Origin: Janthinobacterium psychrotolerans
GTDB taxonomy: Bacteria; Pseudomonadota; Gammaproteobacteria; Burkholderiales; Burkholderiaceae_D
Direction of reading: 5' to 3'
DNA: 64,000 nucleotides
Assembly (NCBI RefSeq): GCF_001677885.1
Contig: NZ_LOCQ01000056.1
Location: forward strand, 186,001 to 250,000
The notes beneath the pieces were generated by a model. That model was not told where the DNA came from and did not search any database. It worked only from the letters and a program-made list of their open reading frames with translations. This document shows, one piece after another, positions 1-8,684 of the stretch. The first letter of the stretch is position 1, and every line of letters starts with the position of its first letter. Made by a program: the position numbers and the translations under genes.

Positions 1-529
1 GCGCCGAACCGACGGCGGCCGTCACCGGCATGGCGATCATGAACAGCGCGTTGGCCCGCGCCCTGTAGCTGCTCGGAAACCAGAACGTCAGGTACAGCAG
101 CATGCCGGGCAGAAACCCCGCTTCCGTCACGCCGACCAGGAAACGCAGCACGTACAGGCTGGCGGGGCTGGTGGCGAACATGGTGGCGGTCGAGGCCAGG
201 CCCCAGGCGATCATGATGGAGCCGATCCAGCGCCGCGCGCCCAGGCGCGCCAGGATGATATTGCTGGGAATGCTGCAGGCGATATAGCCGATATAGAACA
301 AGGTGGTGGCAAAGCCGAACTGGGTGCCCGACAAGCCCAGGTCCTGCATCATGGTCAGGCCCGCAAAGCCGATATTGATGCGGTCAAGAAAGGAAAACAC
401 GAACAGCAGGAACAAAAACCACAGCAAATGGCGCGATACCTTGCGGATCACCTGCTGTTCCAGCGCGGCGGTGGCCGCGTCCGGGATGGGCAAGCTGGCG
501 GAATGGGCGGGATGGGTGGCGTTGGCCAT
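1..529 (-). CDS. MFS transporter, anion:cation symporter type (3' end cut off by window)
   Basis: Inner-membrane secondary transporter of the major facilitator superfamily. The visible 176 N-terminal residues hold a cytoplasmic leader, a first membrane helix around LLWFLFLLFVFSFLDRINIG, and further helices. The DRINIG motif after helix 1 and the helix 2 to 3 pattern resemble the ACS family of MhpT, GarP and phthalate permeases that take up organic acids. The substrate cannot be read from the sequence. The start ATG (527-529) is preceded by GGAGA. The frame runs off the left edge of the window, so the C-terminal half is missing. It lies downstream of the LuxR-type gene on the same strand with a gap of about 150 bp, so that regulator may control it (inference). 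Confidence 0.85.
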   Translation of the reverse strand, partial: MANATHPAHSASLPIPDAATAALEQQVIRKVSRHLLWFLFLLFVFSFLDRINIGFAGLTMMQDLGLSGTQFGFATTLFYIGYIACSIPSNIILARLGARRWIGSIMIAWGLASTATMFATSPASLYVLRFLVGVTEAGFLPGMLLYLTFWFPSSYRARANALFMIAMPVTAAVGSA

Positions 530-676
530 AGGGTGTCTCCATGAAGTGTGCCCGCCATCTGGTTTTTATCGGCGGAGCTGCCGGGTGATCCCGGCTTGAG
601 ACACAGTATGCAGACGCCTACGGCTTTGCTTGTCCCCATTTTGGGGACATCACTGGTTCAAAAGGCGTAGATGGAA

Positions 677-1492
677 TCAGGCCGCCTGCGGCCCCAGGCA
701 CAGCGCAAACAGCTGGCGCTGGCTGGAAATGCCCATCCGCTTGTAGGCGCGCTTCTGGTAGGTGATCACGCTCGATGGCTGCAAACCCATGGCGTCAGCG
801 ATCTCGACGGCGGTCAAGCCTTCGAGCACGCCGCGCAGCACGTCGAGTTCGCGCTTGCTGAGGTCAGGGCAATGCCGGCGCAGGCTGGCCAGCATCATGG
901 GACCAGCGCCTTGCAGCGGCTGGCCGTTCAGGCGGTAATGGTGTTGCGCGCCGTGGGCGAACAGCGGCGCCAGGGTTTCGATGGCGGCGATTTCGCCGGG
1001 CCCGAACTGGCCCTGGGCGCTGTCGCGATAGAAATTGACGGACAGCCAGATATCGCCGGCCGGCTGCACCAGCAGCGACAGGCGATCCGAGACATTCGGC
1101 CGTTGATAGCAGGCGGCGCGGTAGCCGGCATGCGCGATTTCATCGCTGGCCTGCTGGTGCAGCACGATGGCGCAATCCTGCCTGGACGACGCTGGCGCGA
1201 TCACGCTCTGGTTGCCGTCAAGCGCATAGTAGTGGCGCGCGTAGCTGTCGGCGATGTCCTGCAAAAAGCGCCCGCCGCGCCGGTCGGCCACGGCCACCGT
1301 GCGCGGCCGGTTGCCGAACTCATAGGCAAAGATGGTGCACTGGACGATGGGCGCCGCGCTGGCCACGGTTTTCAGGATGGCGCCGGCCATGGCGTTGACG
1401 TCCTCATGGCCGATCGCGCTCATCAGGTCAAAGGCGCGGCCCAGGTCCAGCTGGCCTTCCGAAGACTTGCGTTCGACCCGCCAGTAGCGCAT
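677..1492 (-). CDS. LuxR-family transcriptional regulator
   Basis: DNA-binding regulator of 271 residues. The C-terminal about 60 residues form a LuxR/FixJ helix-turn-helix (LSKRELDVLRGVLEGLTAVE, then an SSVITYQKRAYKRMGI recognition region). The N-terminal about 200 residues have no receiver aspartate and show no convincing autoinducer-binding signature, so the ligand is unknown. It starts 13 bp after the msrA stop on the same strand and could be transcribed with msrA. The organic-acid-type MFS gene lies next downstream, which makes it a plausible target. Solo LuxR regulators beside transporter genes are common in beta-proteobacteria (family knowledge). Confidence 0.85.
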   Translation of the reverse strand: MRYWRVERKSSEGQLDLGRAFDLMSAIGHEDVNAMAGAILKTVASAAPIVQCTIFAYEFGNRPRTVAVADRRGGRFLQDIADSYARHYYALDGNQSVIAPASSRQDCAIVLHQQASDEIAHAGYRAACYQRPNVSDRLSLLVQPAGDIWLSVNFYRDSAQGQFGPGEIAAIETLAPLFAHGAQHHYRLNGQPLQGAGPMMLASLRRHCPDLSKRELDVLRGVLEGLTAVEIADAMGLQPSSVITYQKRAYKRMGISSQRQLFALCLGPQAA

Positions 1493-1505
1493 GGCCGCTC
1501 CTTGC

Positions 1506-2015
1506 CTACTGCTGGCGCTGTGGCAACACCCAGTCAGGACGGACGAAATGGCAGGTGTAGCCGTGTGGCAGGCGCTGCAAATAATCCTGGTGCTCGGGTT
1601 CGGCTTGCCAGAACGGGCCGGCCGGCGCCACTTCCGTCACCACCTTGCCGGGCCACAGGCCGGAAGCGTCGACGTCGCGAATGGTCTCTTCGGCCACCTG
1701 CTTCTGTTCCTCGCTGGTGTAGTAGATGGCCGAGCGGTAGCTGGTGCCGCGGTCATTGCCCTGGCGGTTTTCGGTGCTCGGATCGTGGATCTGGAAAAAC
1801 AATTCCAGCAGCCGGCGGTAGCTGATCACGGCCGGGTCGAACGTGATCTCGATGCCTTCGGCGTGGGTGCCGTGGTTGCGGTAAGTGGCGTCGGCCACAT
1901 CGCCGCCCGTGTAGCCCACGCGCGTCGCTTCCACGCCAGGATAGCGGCGCAGCAGGTCCTGCACGCCCCAGAAGCAGCCGCCAGCGAGGATTGCGGTTTC
2001 AGTCTTATGTGCCAT
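1506..2015 (-). CDS. msrA: Peptide methionine-S-sulfoxide reductase MsrA
   Basis: Reduces the S epimer of methionine sulfoxide in oxidised proteins, with thioredoxin recycling. The 169-residue protein opens with the MsrA signature GGCFWGVQ, whose Cys is the catalytic nucleophile. The family segments [28 protein letters not shown] and [10 protein letters not shown] follow. There is no secretion signal, so it is cytosolic. A Cys in the C-terminal YTCHF segment is the only other cysteine and is a candidate for recycling. The length matches the single-domain MsrA class; there is no fused MsrB. The start ATG (2013-2015) is the only one that keeps the short N-terminus before the active site. Confidence 0.96.
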   Translation of the reverse strand: MAHKTETAILAGGCFWGVQDLLRRYPGVEATRVGYTGGDVADATYRNHGTHAEGIEITFDPAVISYRRLLELFFQIHDPSTENRQGNDRGTSYRSAIYYTSEEQKQVAEETIRDVDASGLWPGKVVTEVAPAGPFWQAEPEHQDYLQRLPHGYTCHFVRPDWVLPQRQQ

Positions 2016-2067
2016 GGTGTTGTCCTTGTTCAGAGATAAGCTATCTTACCGCGTCCGGCGGATTTCT

Positions 2068-3423
2068 TCAGTGCGTGTCCACACAGTAGCCCAGGCGTTT
2101 CAGTTGCGCCGCCTGGTAGGCGCCGATGGCATCGTTGAACAGGCAGCGTATCAGCGGATCGTCGGTGATATCGGCCTCGCGCAATTCGGCCAGGGTGGCG
2201 TCATCAAAAGCCGCGTCGTTGATGCGAATGTACATCGAGGTCAGCGATTCGCCGAGCACCAGCGCCGCATGGCATTTCGCCAGCGGCACATCGGTGGTCC
2301 ACGATGGCGCCTCATCCGTCGCTGGCACCAGGTCGATCAGGTCGCCATCGAGGCGGTAGTGCAGCACCGTGGCCGCGCCGTCATGGCGGTACAGCGACAA
2401 GCGCCACAAACGCGGCTGCTGAAAGTAACTGTCCTCGAACAGCTCCATGTCGCGGTAGCGCTCCAGCAGGCCATGGCGGCAGAAGTCCAGCACCAGCGCC
2501 GCCTCCGCCTCGCTCAAGGCCGGGAAACGCCGCGCGATGTCGGCCGTGGCCGGCGGCGCGAGGCCAGGCCGATAGTCAAAATCGATCTCCTGCGCCCCCA
2601 CCGGGATCACCCACGGCAGCGGCGCGGCTTGTGTCAAGCCATCGGCATCGAGCAGTACCGACACCGATGGGTCGAGCCGCAGCACGCTGGCCTTTGGTAC
2701 CGCCGCGCCCACCTCGCGCGCGAACTGGCGGTAGGTGACGGGGAACATCGCGTGGTTATACCAGGACCAGTCCTCCTGCACGAACTGGCAGGAACTGGGC
2801 ACGATATAGCGTGGCGCCAGCACCTGCAATTGCTCCAGCCAGTCGTCGGGCAAGGTGGGCCGCGCCGGGCCGGCCAGCCGGGGCGCGATCACGGCCACTT
2901 CGCGCATGGTCTGGAACGGCCACAGCACCATGTCCCACGGCCCGAGGGCCGCCAGCTGCGCCAGCGTCTCGGGGCCGATCCACGAGTCGACCACGTTGAG
3001 CACATTCACGCCGGCGGCGCGCACCTGGAACAGCGAGTCGACATCGTCGTCGAGCGCGCGGCGCGGTATCACCTCGATCGCGCCCACCCGCACCGGCACA
3101 TCGACCCGCAGGCGCGCGACTTTTTCAAAGCCCAAAGTGCGGATCATCTGGAACAGTTCGTCGAAGATGCAATACAGGTAGATCGGCGTGGCGCGGTCGA
3201 GAAAATCGAGGCTTTCCAGCGACAGATGATCGTCGTGAAAATGCGAGATAAACACGGCATCGAGGCGCAGCTGGCGCACCTGGTCAAGGTCGAAGCGCAC
3301 GTCCGGGAAAGCGTGGCAATTGCGGCTGAACGGATTTTCGACGATGGGATCAAAGGCGATGGCGGTGCCGTCGCAGTCGAAGACATAGCCGGCATGCAGG
3401 ATGCGGGAGATTTTAAGGGGCAT
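2068..3423 (-). CDS. Metallo-beta-lactamase-fold hydrolase
   Basis: Predicted cytosolic metal-dependent hydrolase of 451 residues. The N-terminal half has the MBL-fold core: a strand with HAGYVFDCDGTAIAFDP, then the metal motif HFHDDH (residues about 61-66), which supplies the HxHxDH ligands. The later part (residues about 250-450) has no domain I recognise and ends in a region rich in acidic residues. The arrangement resembles UlaG/YycJ-like MBL proteins with a long C-terminal extension. The substrate is unknown. It sits between hemB and msrA on the same strand, 52 bp before msrA and 60 bp after hemB; I see no functional link. Confidence 0.8.
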   Translation of the reverse strand: MPLKISRILHAGYVFDCDGTAIAFDPIVENPFSRNCHAFPDVRFDLDQVRQLRLDAVFISHFHDDHLSLESLDFLDRATPIYLYCIFDELFQMIRTLGFEKVARLRVDVPVRVGAIEVIPRRALDDDVDSLFQVRAAGVNVLNVVDSWIGPETLAQLAALGPWDMVLWPFQTMREVAVIAPRLAGPARPTLPDDWLEQLQVLAPRYIVPSSCQFVQEDWSWYNHAMFPVTYRQFAREVGAAVPKASVLRLDPSVSVLLDADGLTQAAPLPWVIPVGAQEIDFDYRPGLAPPATADIARRFPALSEAEAALVLDFCRHGLLERYRDMELFEDSYFQQPRLWRLSLYRHDGAATVLHYRLDGDLIDLVPATDEAPSWTTDVPLAKCHAALVLGESLTSMYIRINDAAFDDATLAELREADITDDPLIRCLFNDAIGAYQAAQLKRLGYCVDTH

Positions 3424-3483
3424 AAAAATATCCGGAAAGGCAGCGCACCATGATAGCCCAGAATGGCGCGCGCCCGATAACGC

Positions 3484-4458
3484 TTAGTATGGATTGTTCA
3501 GCACATCCATCGCAAAATACGTGAAGATCATGTCGGCCCCCGCGCGCTTGATGGCGCCCAGGGTTTCCTGCACCACGCGGCGCTCGTCGATGGCGCCGGC
3601 TTGCGCGGCAAACTTGATCATCGCGTATTCGCCGCTGACCTGGTAGGCGCCGATCGGCAGGCGTGTCACTTCGCGCAGGTCGCGGATGATGTCCAGGTAG
3701 GCCCCGGCCGGCTTGACCATCAGCGCGTCGGCGCCTTCGGCCTCGTCGATCAGCGACTCGCGGATCGCTTCGCGGCGGTTCATCGGGTCCATCTGGTAGG
3801 TCTTGCGGTCGCCCTTGAGGGTGCTGCCGGCCGCATCGCGGAACGGGCCGTACAGGCCGGAGGCGAACTTGGTCGAATAGGCCATCACTGGCGTGTCGTG
3901 GAAACCGGCAGCGTCAAGCGCGCTGCGGATCGCCGCCACCTGGCCGTCCATCGCGGCCGACGGCGCGATGATGTCGGCGCCGGCCCGGGCGGCGATCACC
4001 GCCTGCTTGCCCAGGTTTTGCACCGTGCTGTCATTGTCGACCGTGTCGCCGTGCAGGATGCCGCAGTGGCCGTGGTCCGTGTATTCGCAAAAGCAGGTGT
4101 CGGACATGACCACCATCTCGGGCACGGCGTCCTTGATGATGCGCGACATGCGCGCCACCAGCCCGTCCGGGTTCAGGGTATCGCTGCCGTGGCTGTCCTT
4201 GTGGTGCGAAATGCCGAAGGTCATCACCGAACGCAGGCCGGCGCGCGCATAGCGCTCCACTTCCTGCGCCAGCTTCGCTTCGGGGATGCGGCGCACGCCG
4301 GGCATGGACTTGATGTCGACAAAATCGCTGGCGCCTTCGTCGACGAAGATCGGCAACACCAGGTCGCGCGGATTGATCTCGGTTTCGCGGAACAATTCAC
4401 GCAATTGCGGGTTGGCGCGCAAGCGGCGCATGCGCGAAGTAGGGAAAGTTGCTGGCAT
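3484..4458 (-). CDS. hemB: Delta-aminolevulinic acid dehydratase (porphobilinogen synthase)
   Basis: Condenses two molecules of 5-aminolevulinate to porphobilinogen, the second common step of haem biosynthesis, in the cytosol. The 324 residues cover the whole family. The zinc site is a cysteine triad in [14 protein letters not shown]. The two Schiff-base lysines fall in [16 protein letters not shown] and [11 protein letters not shown]. The open frame extends 16 codons further upstream, but the ATG at 4456-4458 gives the usual N-terminus ([14 protein letters not shown]). No strong Shine-Dalgarno sequence is visible at either start. The cysteine-rich zinc site distinguishes it from Mg-dependent HemB proteins that have Asp-rich versions. 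Confidence 0.97.
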   Translation of the reverse strand: MPATFPTSRMRRLRANPQLRELFRETEINPRDLVLPIFVDEGASDFVDIKSMPGVRRIPEAKLAQEVERYARAGLRSVMTFGISHHKDSHGSDTLNPDGLVARMSRIIKDAVPEMVVMSDTCFCEYTDHGHCGILHGDTVDNDSTVQNLGKQAVIAARAGADIIAPSAAMDGQVAAIRSALDAAGFHDTPVMAYSTKFASGLYGPFRDAAGSTLKGDRKTYQMDPMNRREAIRESLIDEAEGADALMVKPAGAYLDIIRDLREVTRLPIGAYQVSGEYAMIKFAAQAGAIDERRVVQETLGAIKRAGADMIFTYFAMDVLNNPY

Positions 4459-4549
4459 GGGGTGACTGGCTTTTCTGGTTGAAAGACGCCGCAAGTATAC
4501 GCCCATCGCGCCAGCTGCGCCGGGCAGGCCTCAAAAAACCGCGCCTGCC

Positions 4550-5494
4550 TCAAGAAACGGCGGCAAGGCGCGGCGCCGCCACGCCGGCCGCCCCCTCGGC
4601 GGGCACGCTGCGCAGGGCCGACAGCTGCCAGCGCATGGTGGCCGCCAGCTGCACCAGCATGGCGCCGCGTCGGCGCGCATCGGCGCGCTTTTTTGACGGC
4701 ACCTCGGCCAGGTCGGGCTCGCGGCACGGCGTACACGGCAGCCGGTAATTGCCATCGCTGCCGGGCAGCGCATGCAGCTCCTCCCACGCCAGGTCGTAGT
4801 CGCACGAGATGTGGCGCCGGCGCCGGCCATTGAGCGCAATGCGGTTGTCGTTGCTGACCAGTTCGAGCTGGCGGCAGCCGTAAAAGTCGCCCAGGTCGCG
4901 CAGCAGCGCCACCATCAGGTTCTTCGGCCGGCAGCCGTGCAAGGCGCGGGTGGCCTCGCGCACGGCCTGCGCACCGGCGTTTGACCGCAAGCCTTGCAGC
5001 GCGCCCAGCTGCACGCTGGCGCCGGCGCGGTGCGGCCGGAACAAAAAGCTGGCCAGGTACAGCGGTTCGCCGTCGCGCGTCAGGCGCAAACACAGTTCGC
5101 CTTCGCGATAGCTTTCGTGGATGGCGGTCAGCTGCAGCCGGTACAGGGCACCGTCGCGCCCTTCCACGCTGGCCAGCACCAGCGCGCGCCGCGCCGCGTA
5201 TTCGACCAGCGGACGCGCGCCCACCTGCCATAAAAAGCGGTAATGCCCTTGCAGCAGGGTGACGCGGGCGGCGCAGCCGGCGCCGCGCAGCGCGTAGGGG
5301 CGATAAATCTTGTACAGCAAACAGGCATGCTCTTGCGCCAGCGCGGCCATGCCGGGCGTGTCGTTGATAAAAGCTTGCCAGCGCGCGCGCTGGCGGGGAA
5401 ACACCAGGGCGCCCAGCAAGGCCTTGAGTTGGTGGCCTTCGCGGTCAAAGGCGGGTGGCGCCTGTGGCGTCAGGCCGGCGATAAAGGAAGTCAT
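4550..5494 (-). CDS. DUF535 (VirK/YbjX-like) family protein
   Basis: About 314 residues resembling the VirK/YbjX family (DUF535), whose enterobacterial members affect envelope stress and peptide resistance; biochemical activity is unknown. Family-like features are the HACLLYKIYRPYALRGAG block, the central REGELCLRLTRDGEPLYLASF strand region, and the late YDLAWEEL segment. There is no signal peptide or membrane helix. The frame is open to 5599, but the ATG at 5492-5494 starts the plausible protein (MTSFIAGLTPQAPPAFDREG); residues encoded further upstream are arginine-rich and look non-coding. It lies 91 bp upstream of hemB on the same strand. Confidence in the family is moderate. Confidence 0.75.
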   Translation of the reverse strand: MTSFIAGLTPQAPPAFDREGHQLKALLGALVFPRQRARWQAFINDTPGMAALAQEHACLLYKIYRPYALRGAGCAARVTLLQGHYRFLWQVGARPLVEYAARRALVLASVEGRDGALYRLQLTAIHESYREGELCLRLTRDGEPLYLASFLFRPHRAGASVQLGALQGLRSNAGAQAVREATRALHGCRPKNLMVALLRDLGDFYGCRQLELVSNDNRIALNGRRRRHISCDYDLAWEELHALPGSDGNYRLPCTPCREPDLAEVPSKKRADARRRGAMLVQLAATMRWQLSALRSVPAEGAAGVAAPRLAAVS

Positions 5495-5665
5495 GGAAAC
5501 GGTTCTTCGGCGCTCGTCTGTCAATGCGCGGCCTCGGCCGCGAGCAGCCCGGACCAGGCGGCTGCACCGCAGTGCAGCCGCTCCGCGACGGGTAGGCACA
5601 TGATAGGCGAGGCGAAAAACCAGGGGGGTTACAAGTTGGCAATGTGAACCATGCGCCCGGCCATG

Positions 5666-7009
5666 CTAGCGATTCAGGCGCAGCCGCACGCACAGGCCCG
5701 GCGCCGCATCCTCGACCTCCAGGCTGCCGCCGTGCAGCGCCGCGATCGCCGCGACGATAGACAGGCCCAGGCCATTGCCTGGCAGGTGGCGGCTTTTGTC
5801 GAGGCGGTAAAAGCGCTGCGTCAGCTTGGGCAACTCGCTGGCCGGCACACCCGGGCCGTTGTCGCGCACGGCCAGCCAGGCACCGGCCGCGTCCTGCCCG
5901 CACGACACTTCCACCGTGCTGCCCTGCCCCGCGTACTTGATGGCGTTGTCGACCAGGCTGGCCAGCGCGCTGCCCAGCAGGTTGCGGTCGCCGCGCGCCG
6001 GCAGCTCGGGGCCATACAGCTGCACCAGCAGCACACCCTGCTCGTCGGCCGTCGCCTCGTACATTTCCACGATATCGGCGCCGATCTGCTGCAGGTCGAT
6101 ATCGCTGAAGTATTCGGGGCGCATGCCCGATTCGGCCGCCGCGATCTGCAGCAGCTTGTCGAACACGCGCGTCAGGTCATCGATGTCGGCGATCGCCGAC
6201 TGCGCCGCGCCCTGCCAGGCTTGCACCGTCTGCGGCTGGCGCAGCGCACCATCGAGCTTGTTGCGCACCCGCGCCAGCGGCGTGCGCAGGTCGTGGGCAA
6301 TCGCGTTCGAGACGTGGCGCACGCCTTCCATCAGGTGTTCGATGCGGTCCAGCATGCGGTTGATGTCGCGGCTGAGTTTGCCGAATTCGTCGTCGCTGGC
6401 CACCGGAATGCGCTGCGACAGGTCGCCCGCCTCGATCTCGGCGGCGGTGCGGCGTATCTGTCCGATGCGCGCCTCCAGCTGGCGCCGGAACAGCCAGGCG
6501 CCAGCCACCATCAGCACAATCGCCACCCCGCCGCCATAGGCGATCGAGCGCAGCACCAGGGTGCGGATCGAATCGCTTTCCAGCATGGCGCGCCCGACGT
6601 ACAGGCGCGAGCCGTCGATCAGGTCGCGGATCAGCAGCCGCGCCGGCACCACGCGCCCTTCGCGCGTCACATGCACGTGCAGCAGCTTGCCGGCCGGGCT
6701 CTCGGCCACCGGCCAGCTCGACAGGTTGCCGGAGATGCGCCGTCCTTCGGCACTGACCAGCAGGAAAATCTCGGTATCGCTGTCGGTGCGGTCGGTCAGC
6801 AAGTGCGCGATCTCGGCCGAGGTTCTCGTGCTGTCCTCGGGCCGGTACAAGAGCGCCAGGCGCTCGGACAGCACCGTCAGCTTGCGGTCCACGCTGCGAT
6901 CGAGCACGCCGATGGTGCCGAAATAGAATACGCCGCAGACGATGGCGATGGAAATGGCCAGCAGCAGGCCGTAGCCCAGCGCCAGGCGGGCCGCGATCGA
7001 CTTAGGCAT
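5666..7009 (-). CDS. Two-component sensor histidine kinase (HAMP, OmpR-type partner)
   Basis: Inner-membrane sensor of 447 residues. The first helix is at residues about 8-32 and a periplasmic sensor loop spans about 33-160. A second helix (GGVAIVLMVAGAWLF) leads into a HAMP linker. The HisKA domain has the phospho-acceptor His in IAHDLRTPLARVR. The ATPase domain follows with its N-box (SLVDNAIKYAG), G1 (DNGPGVP) and G2 (GNGLGLSI) motifs. The signal is unknown. The start ATG lies inside the end of the response-regulator gene (8-bp overlap), so the pair is translationally coupled. Confidence 0.93.
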   Translation of the reverse strand: MPKSIAARLALGYGLLLAISIAIVCGVFYFGTIGVLDRSVDRKLTVLSERLALLYRPEDSTRTSAEIAHLLTDRTDSDTEIFLLVSAEGRRISGNLSSWPVAESPAGKLLHVHVTREGRVVPARLLIRDLIDGSRLYVGRAMLESDSIRTLVLRSIAYGGGVAIVLMVAGAWLFRRQLEARIGQIRRTAAEIEAGDLSQRIPVASDDEFGKLSRDINRMLDRIEHLMEGVRHVSNAIAHDLRTPLARVRNKLDGALRQPQTVQAWQGAAQSAIADIDDLTRVFDKLLQIAAAESGMRPEYFSDIDLQQIGADIVEMYEATADEQGVLLVQLYGPELPARGDRNLLGSALASLVDNAIKYAGQGSTVEVSCGQDAAGAWLAVRDNGPGVPASELPKLTQRFYRLDKSRHLPGNGLGLSIVAAIAALHGGSLEVEDAAPGLCVRLRLNR

Positions 7010-7697
7010 GCGGGCCGCTTTCCAGCACGCCCAGGGTATAGCCGACGCCGCGCACCGTGTGGATCAGCGCCGGCGAGAATTCCTTGTCGATCTTGGTGCG
7101 CAGGCGGCTGACCTGCACGTCGATCACATTGGTCTGCGGGTCGAAATGGTAATCCCACACCGCTTCGAGCAGCATGGCGCGCGTGACCGACTGGCCCTGG
7201 TGGCGCATCAGGTATTCGAGCAGGCGAAACTCGCGCGGCTGCAGCGCGATCTGGCGGTTGGCGCGCGTCACGCGCATGGTGCGCATGTCGAGCACCAGGT
7301 CGGCCACCTGCAGCTGGGTGGCGTCGGGCACCGGCGCGGCGCGGCGCAGCAGCGCTTCGATGCGGGCCAGCAGCTCGTCGATGGCGAACGGCTTGGACAG
7401 GTAATCGTCGCCGCCGCTGCGCAGGCCGCGCACGCGCTCGTCAACGCTGGACAGGGCCGACAGCACCAGCACCGGCGTATTGCGGCCCATGCCGCGCAGC
7501 CGCGCGACGATGGCCAAGCCGTCGATCTCGCCCGGCAGCAGGCGGTCGAGCACCAGCGCGTCCCATTCCTCGCCGCAGGCCAGGCGCATGCCGTCGATGC
7601 CGTTGTCACAGGCGACAACCTCATGGCCGGCGTCGCGCAGGCCGGCGCAAATATAGCGGGAAGTATCGGCTTCGTCTTCGATGACCAGGCAGCGCAC
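7002..7697 (-). CDS. OmpR/PhoB-family response regulator
   Basis: Cytosolic transcription factor of 231 residues. The receiver domain (1-120) has the acidic pair (EDEAD), the phospho-acceptor Asp in LVLDRLLPG and the conserved Lys in DDYLSKPF. The C-terminal winged helix (about 130-225) shows the OmpR signature (QPREFRLLEYLMRHQG, then VIDVQVSRLRTKID and TVRGVGYTLG). It is the partner of the overlapping downstream kinase. The gene is divergent from the DUF481 outer-membrane gene about 200 bp away, which is a natural candidate target (inference from position only). Confidence 0.95.
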   Translation of the reverse strand: MRCLVIEDEADTSRYICAGLRDAGHEVVACDNGIDGMRLACGEEWDALVLDRLLPGEIDGLAIVARLRGMGRNTPVLVLSALSSVDERVRGLRSGGDDYLSKPFAIDELLARIEALLRRAAPVPDATQLQVADLVLDMRTMRVTRANRQIALQPREFRLLEYLMRHQGQSVTRAMLLEAVWDYHFDPQTNVIDVQVSRLRTKIDKEFSPALIHTVRGVGYTLGVLESGPHA

Positions 7698-7894
7698 GGT
7701 GAATCCTTATGAATCAGTGGAAATATGCGCAGCATACGCCAGGCGGACGCGGCTTGCCAGTCCCGGACCTGAAAACGGGCAGGATGCGGCGGCGCGTGCG
7801 CAGGGCGGGAGATTGCGGGCTCAGGTACAATATGCGCTCGACCTTGATGGGCCGCGCCCGCGCAGGTGCGCCCGCCACACACAAGCACACAGCC

Positions 7895-8671
7895 ATGAAA
7901 TCCATTTCTACCCTCGTACTGGCGCTGGCCCTGGCCACCGCGCATGCCGGCGCCATCGCCAAAGACACCAAGCAAAGCCTGCTGTTCGACGAAATCCCCA
8001 TCGGCAGCTGGAGTACCTCGGCCGAACTGGGCGCCATCACCACCTCGGGCAATACGGCCGGCACCTCGGTCACCGGCAAGATCGACGCGCGCCAGGAGCT
8101 CGACGACTGGAGCAACCAGTACATCTTCAGCGGCTACTTCAAGGAAGACAAGAATACCGATGACGAGGGCCACCGCTACCGCGAGCGCTCGGCCGAACGC
8201 TTTTCCGCCTCCGGCAAGGCCGCCTACAAGCTGATGTCCGACAATGAAAAACTGTTCGTGCTGGCCTCGCACGTCAACGACCGTTTCGGCGCCTATACCA
8301 AATACAGCACCCTGGCCGTCGGTCACGGTTCGCGCTGGTACCAGTCCGACGACAAGAGCGTCGACGTGGAAGTCGGTCCGGGCTACTTCAGCGGCACCAA
8401 CGACGAAGGCGTGTCCGAGCATGGCCTGACCATCCGCGGCGCGGCGGCCATGAAATGGAAGGTGAGCCAGTCGGCCATGTTCACGCAGACGGTCAGCGTT
8501 GAACGCGGCACCTCGAATACCCACTCGATCGCCGAATCGGCGCTCAGCGCCAAGATCAACGGCACCATGCAGATGAAGGCCGCCTTCAGCGCCCGCAACG
8601 ACACGCGCGTGCCCGACGACAAGAAGAACACCGATACGCAAACCTCGCTGACCCTCGTCTATTCATTCTGA
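7895..8671 (+). CDS. DUF481 family outer-membrane protein
   Basis: Predicted outer-membrane beta-barrel of 258 residues, resembling the YdiY/DUF481 family of unknown function. It starts with a Sec signal peptide (MKSISTLVLALALATAHAGA). Short amphipathic strands follow, with alternating aromatic and polar residues (ELGAITTSGNTAGTSVTGKI, then DWSNQYIFSGYFKEDKN), and it ends in a terminal Phe (TLVYSF), the usual barrel C-terminus. The open frame extends to 7709, but the ATG at 7895 gives the signal peptide and is preferred. It is divergent from the two-component pair and followed at once by the hydrolase lipoprotein gene. Confidence 0.85.
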   Translation: MKSISTLVLALALATAHAGAIAKDTKQSLLFDEIPIGSWSTSAELGAITTSGNTAGTSVTGKIDARQELDDWSNQYIFSGYFKEDKNTDDEGHRYRERSAERFSASGKAAYKLMSDNEKLFVLASHVNDRFGAYTKYSTLAVGHGSRWYQSDDKSVDVEVGPGYFSGTNDEGVSEHGLTIRGAAAMKWKVSQSAMFTQTVSVERGTSNTHSIAESALSAKINGTMQMKAAFSARNDTRVPDDKKNTDTQTSLTLVYSF

Positions 8672-8684
8672 CGTGCGGCCTTCC

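Noticed and set aside
2014..3453. Long plus-strand frame opposite the MBL-fold gene
   Set aside because: It is rich in Arg, His and Gln with no domain, and lies antisense to a gene with clear motifs; typical GC-rich shadow.
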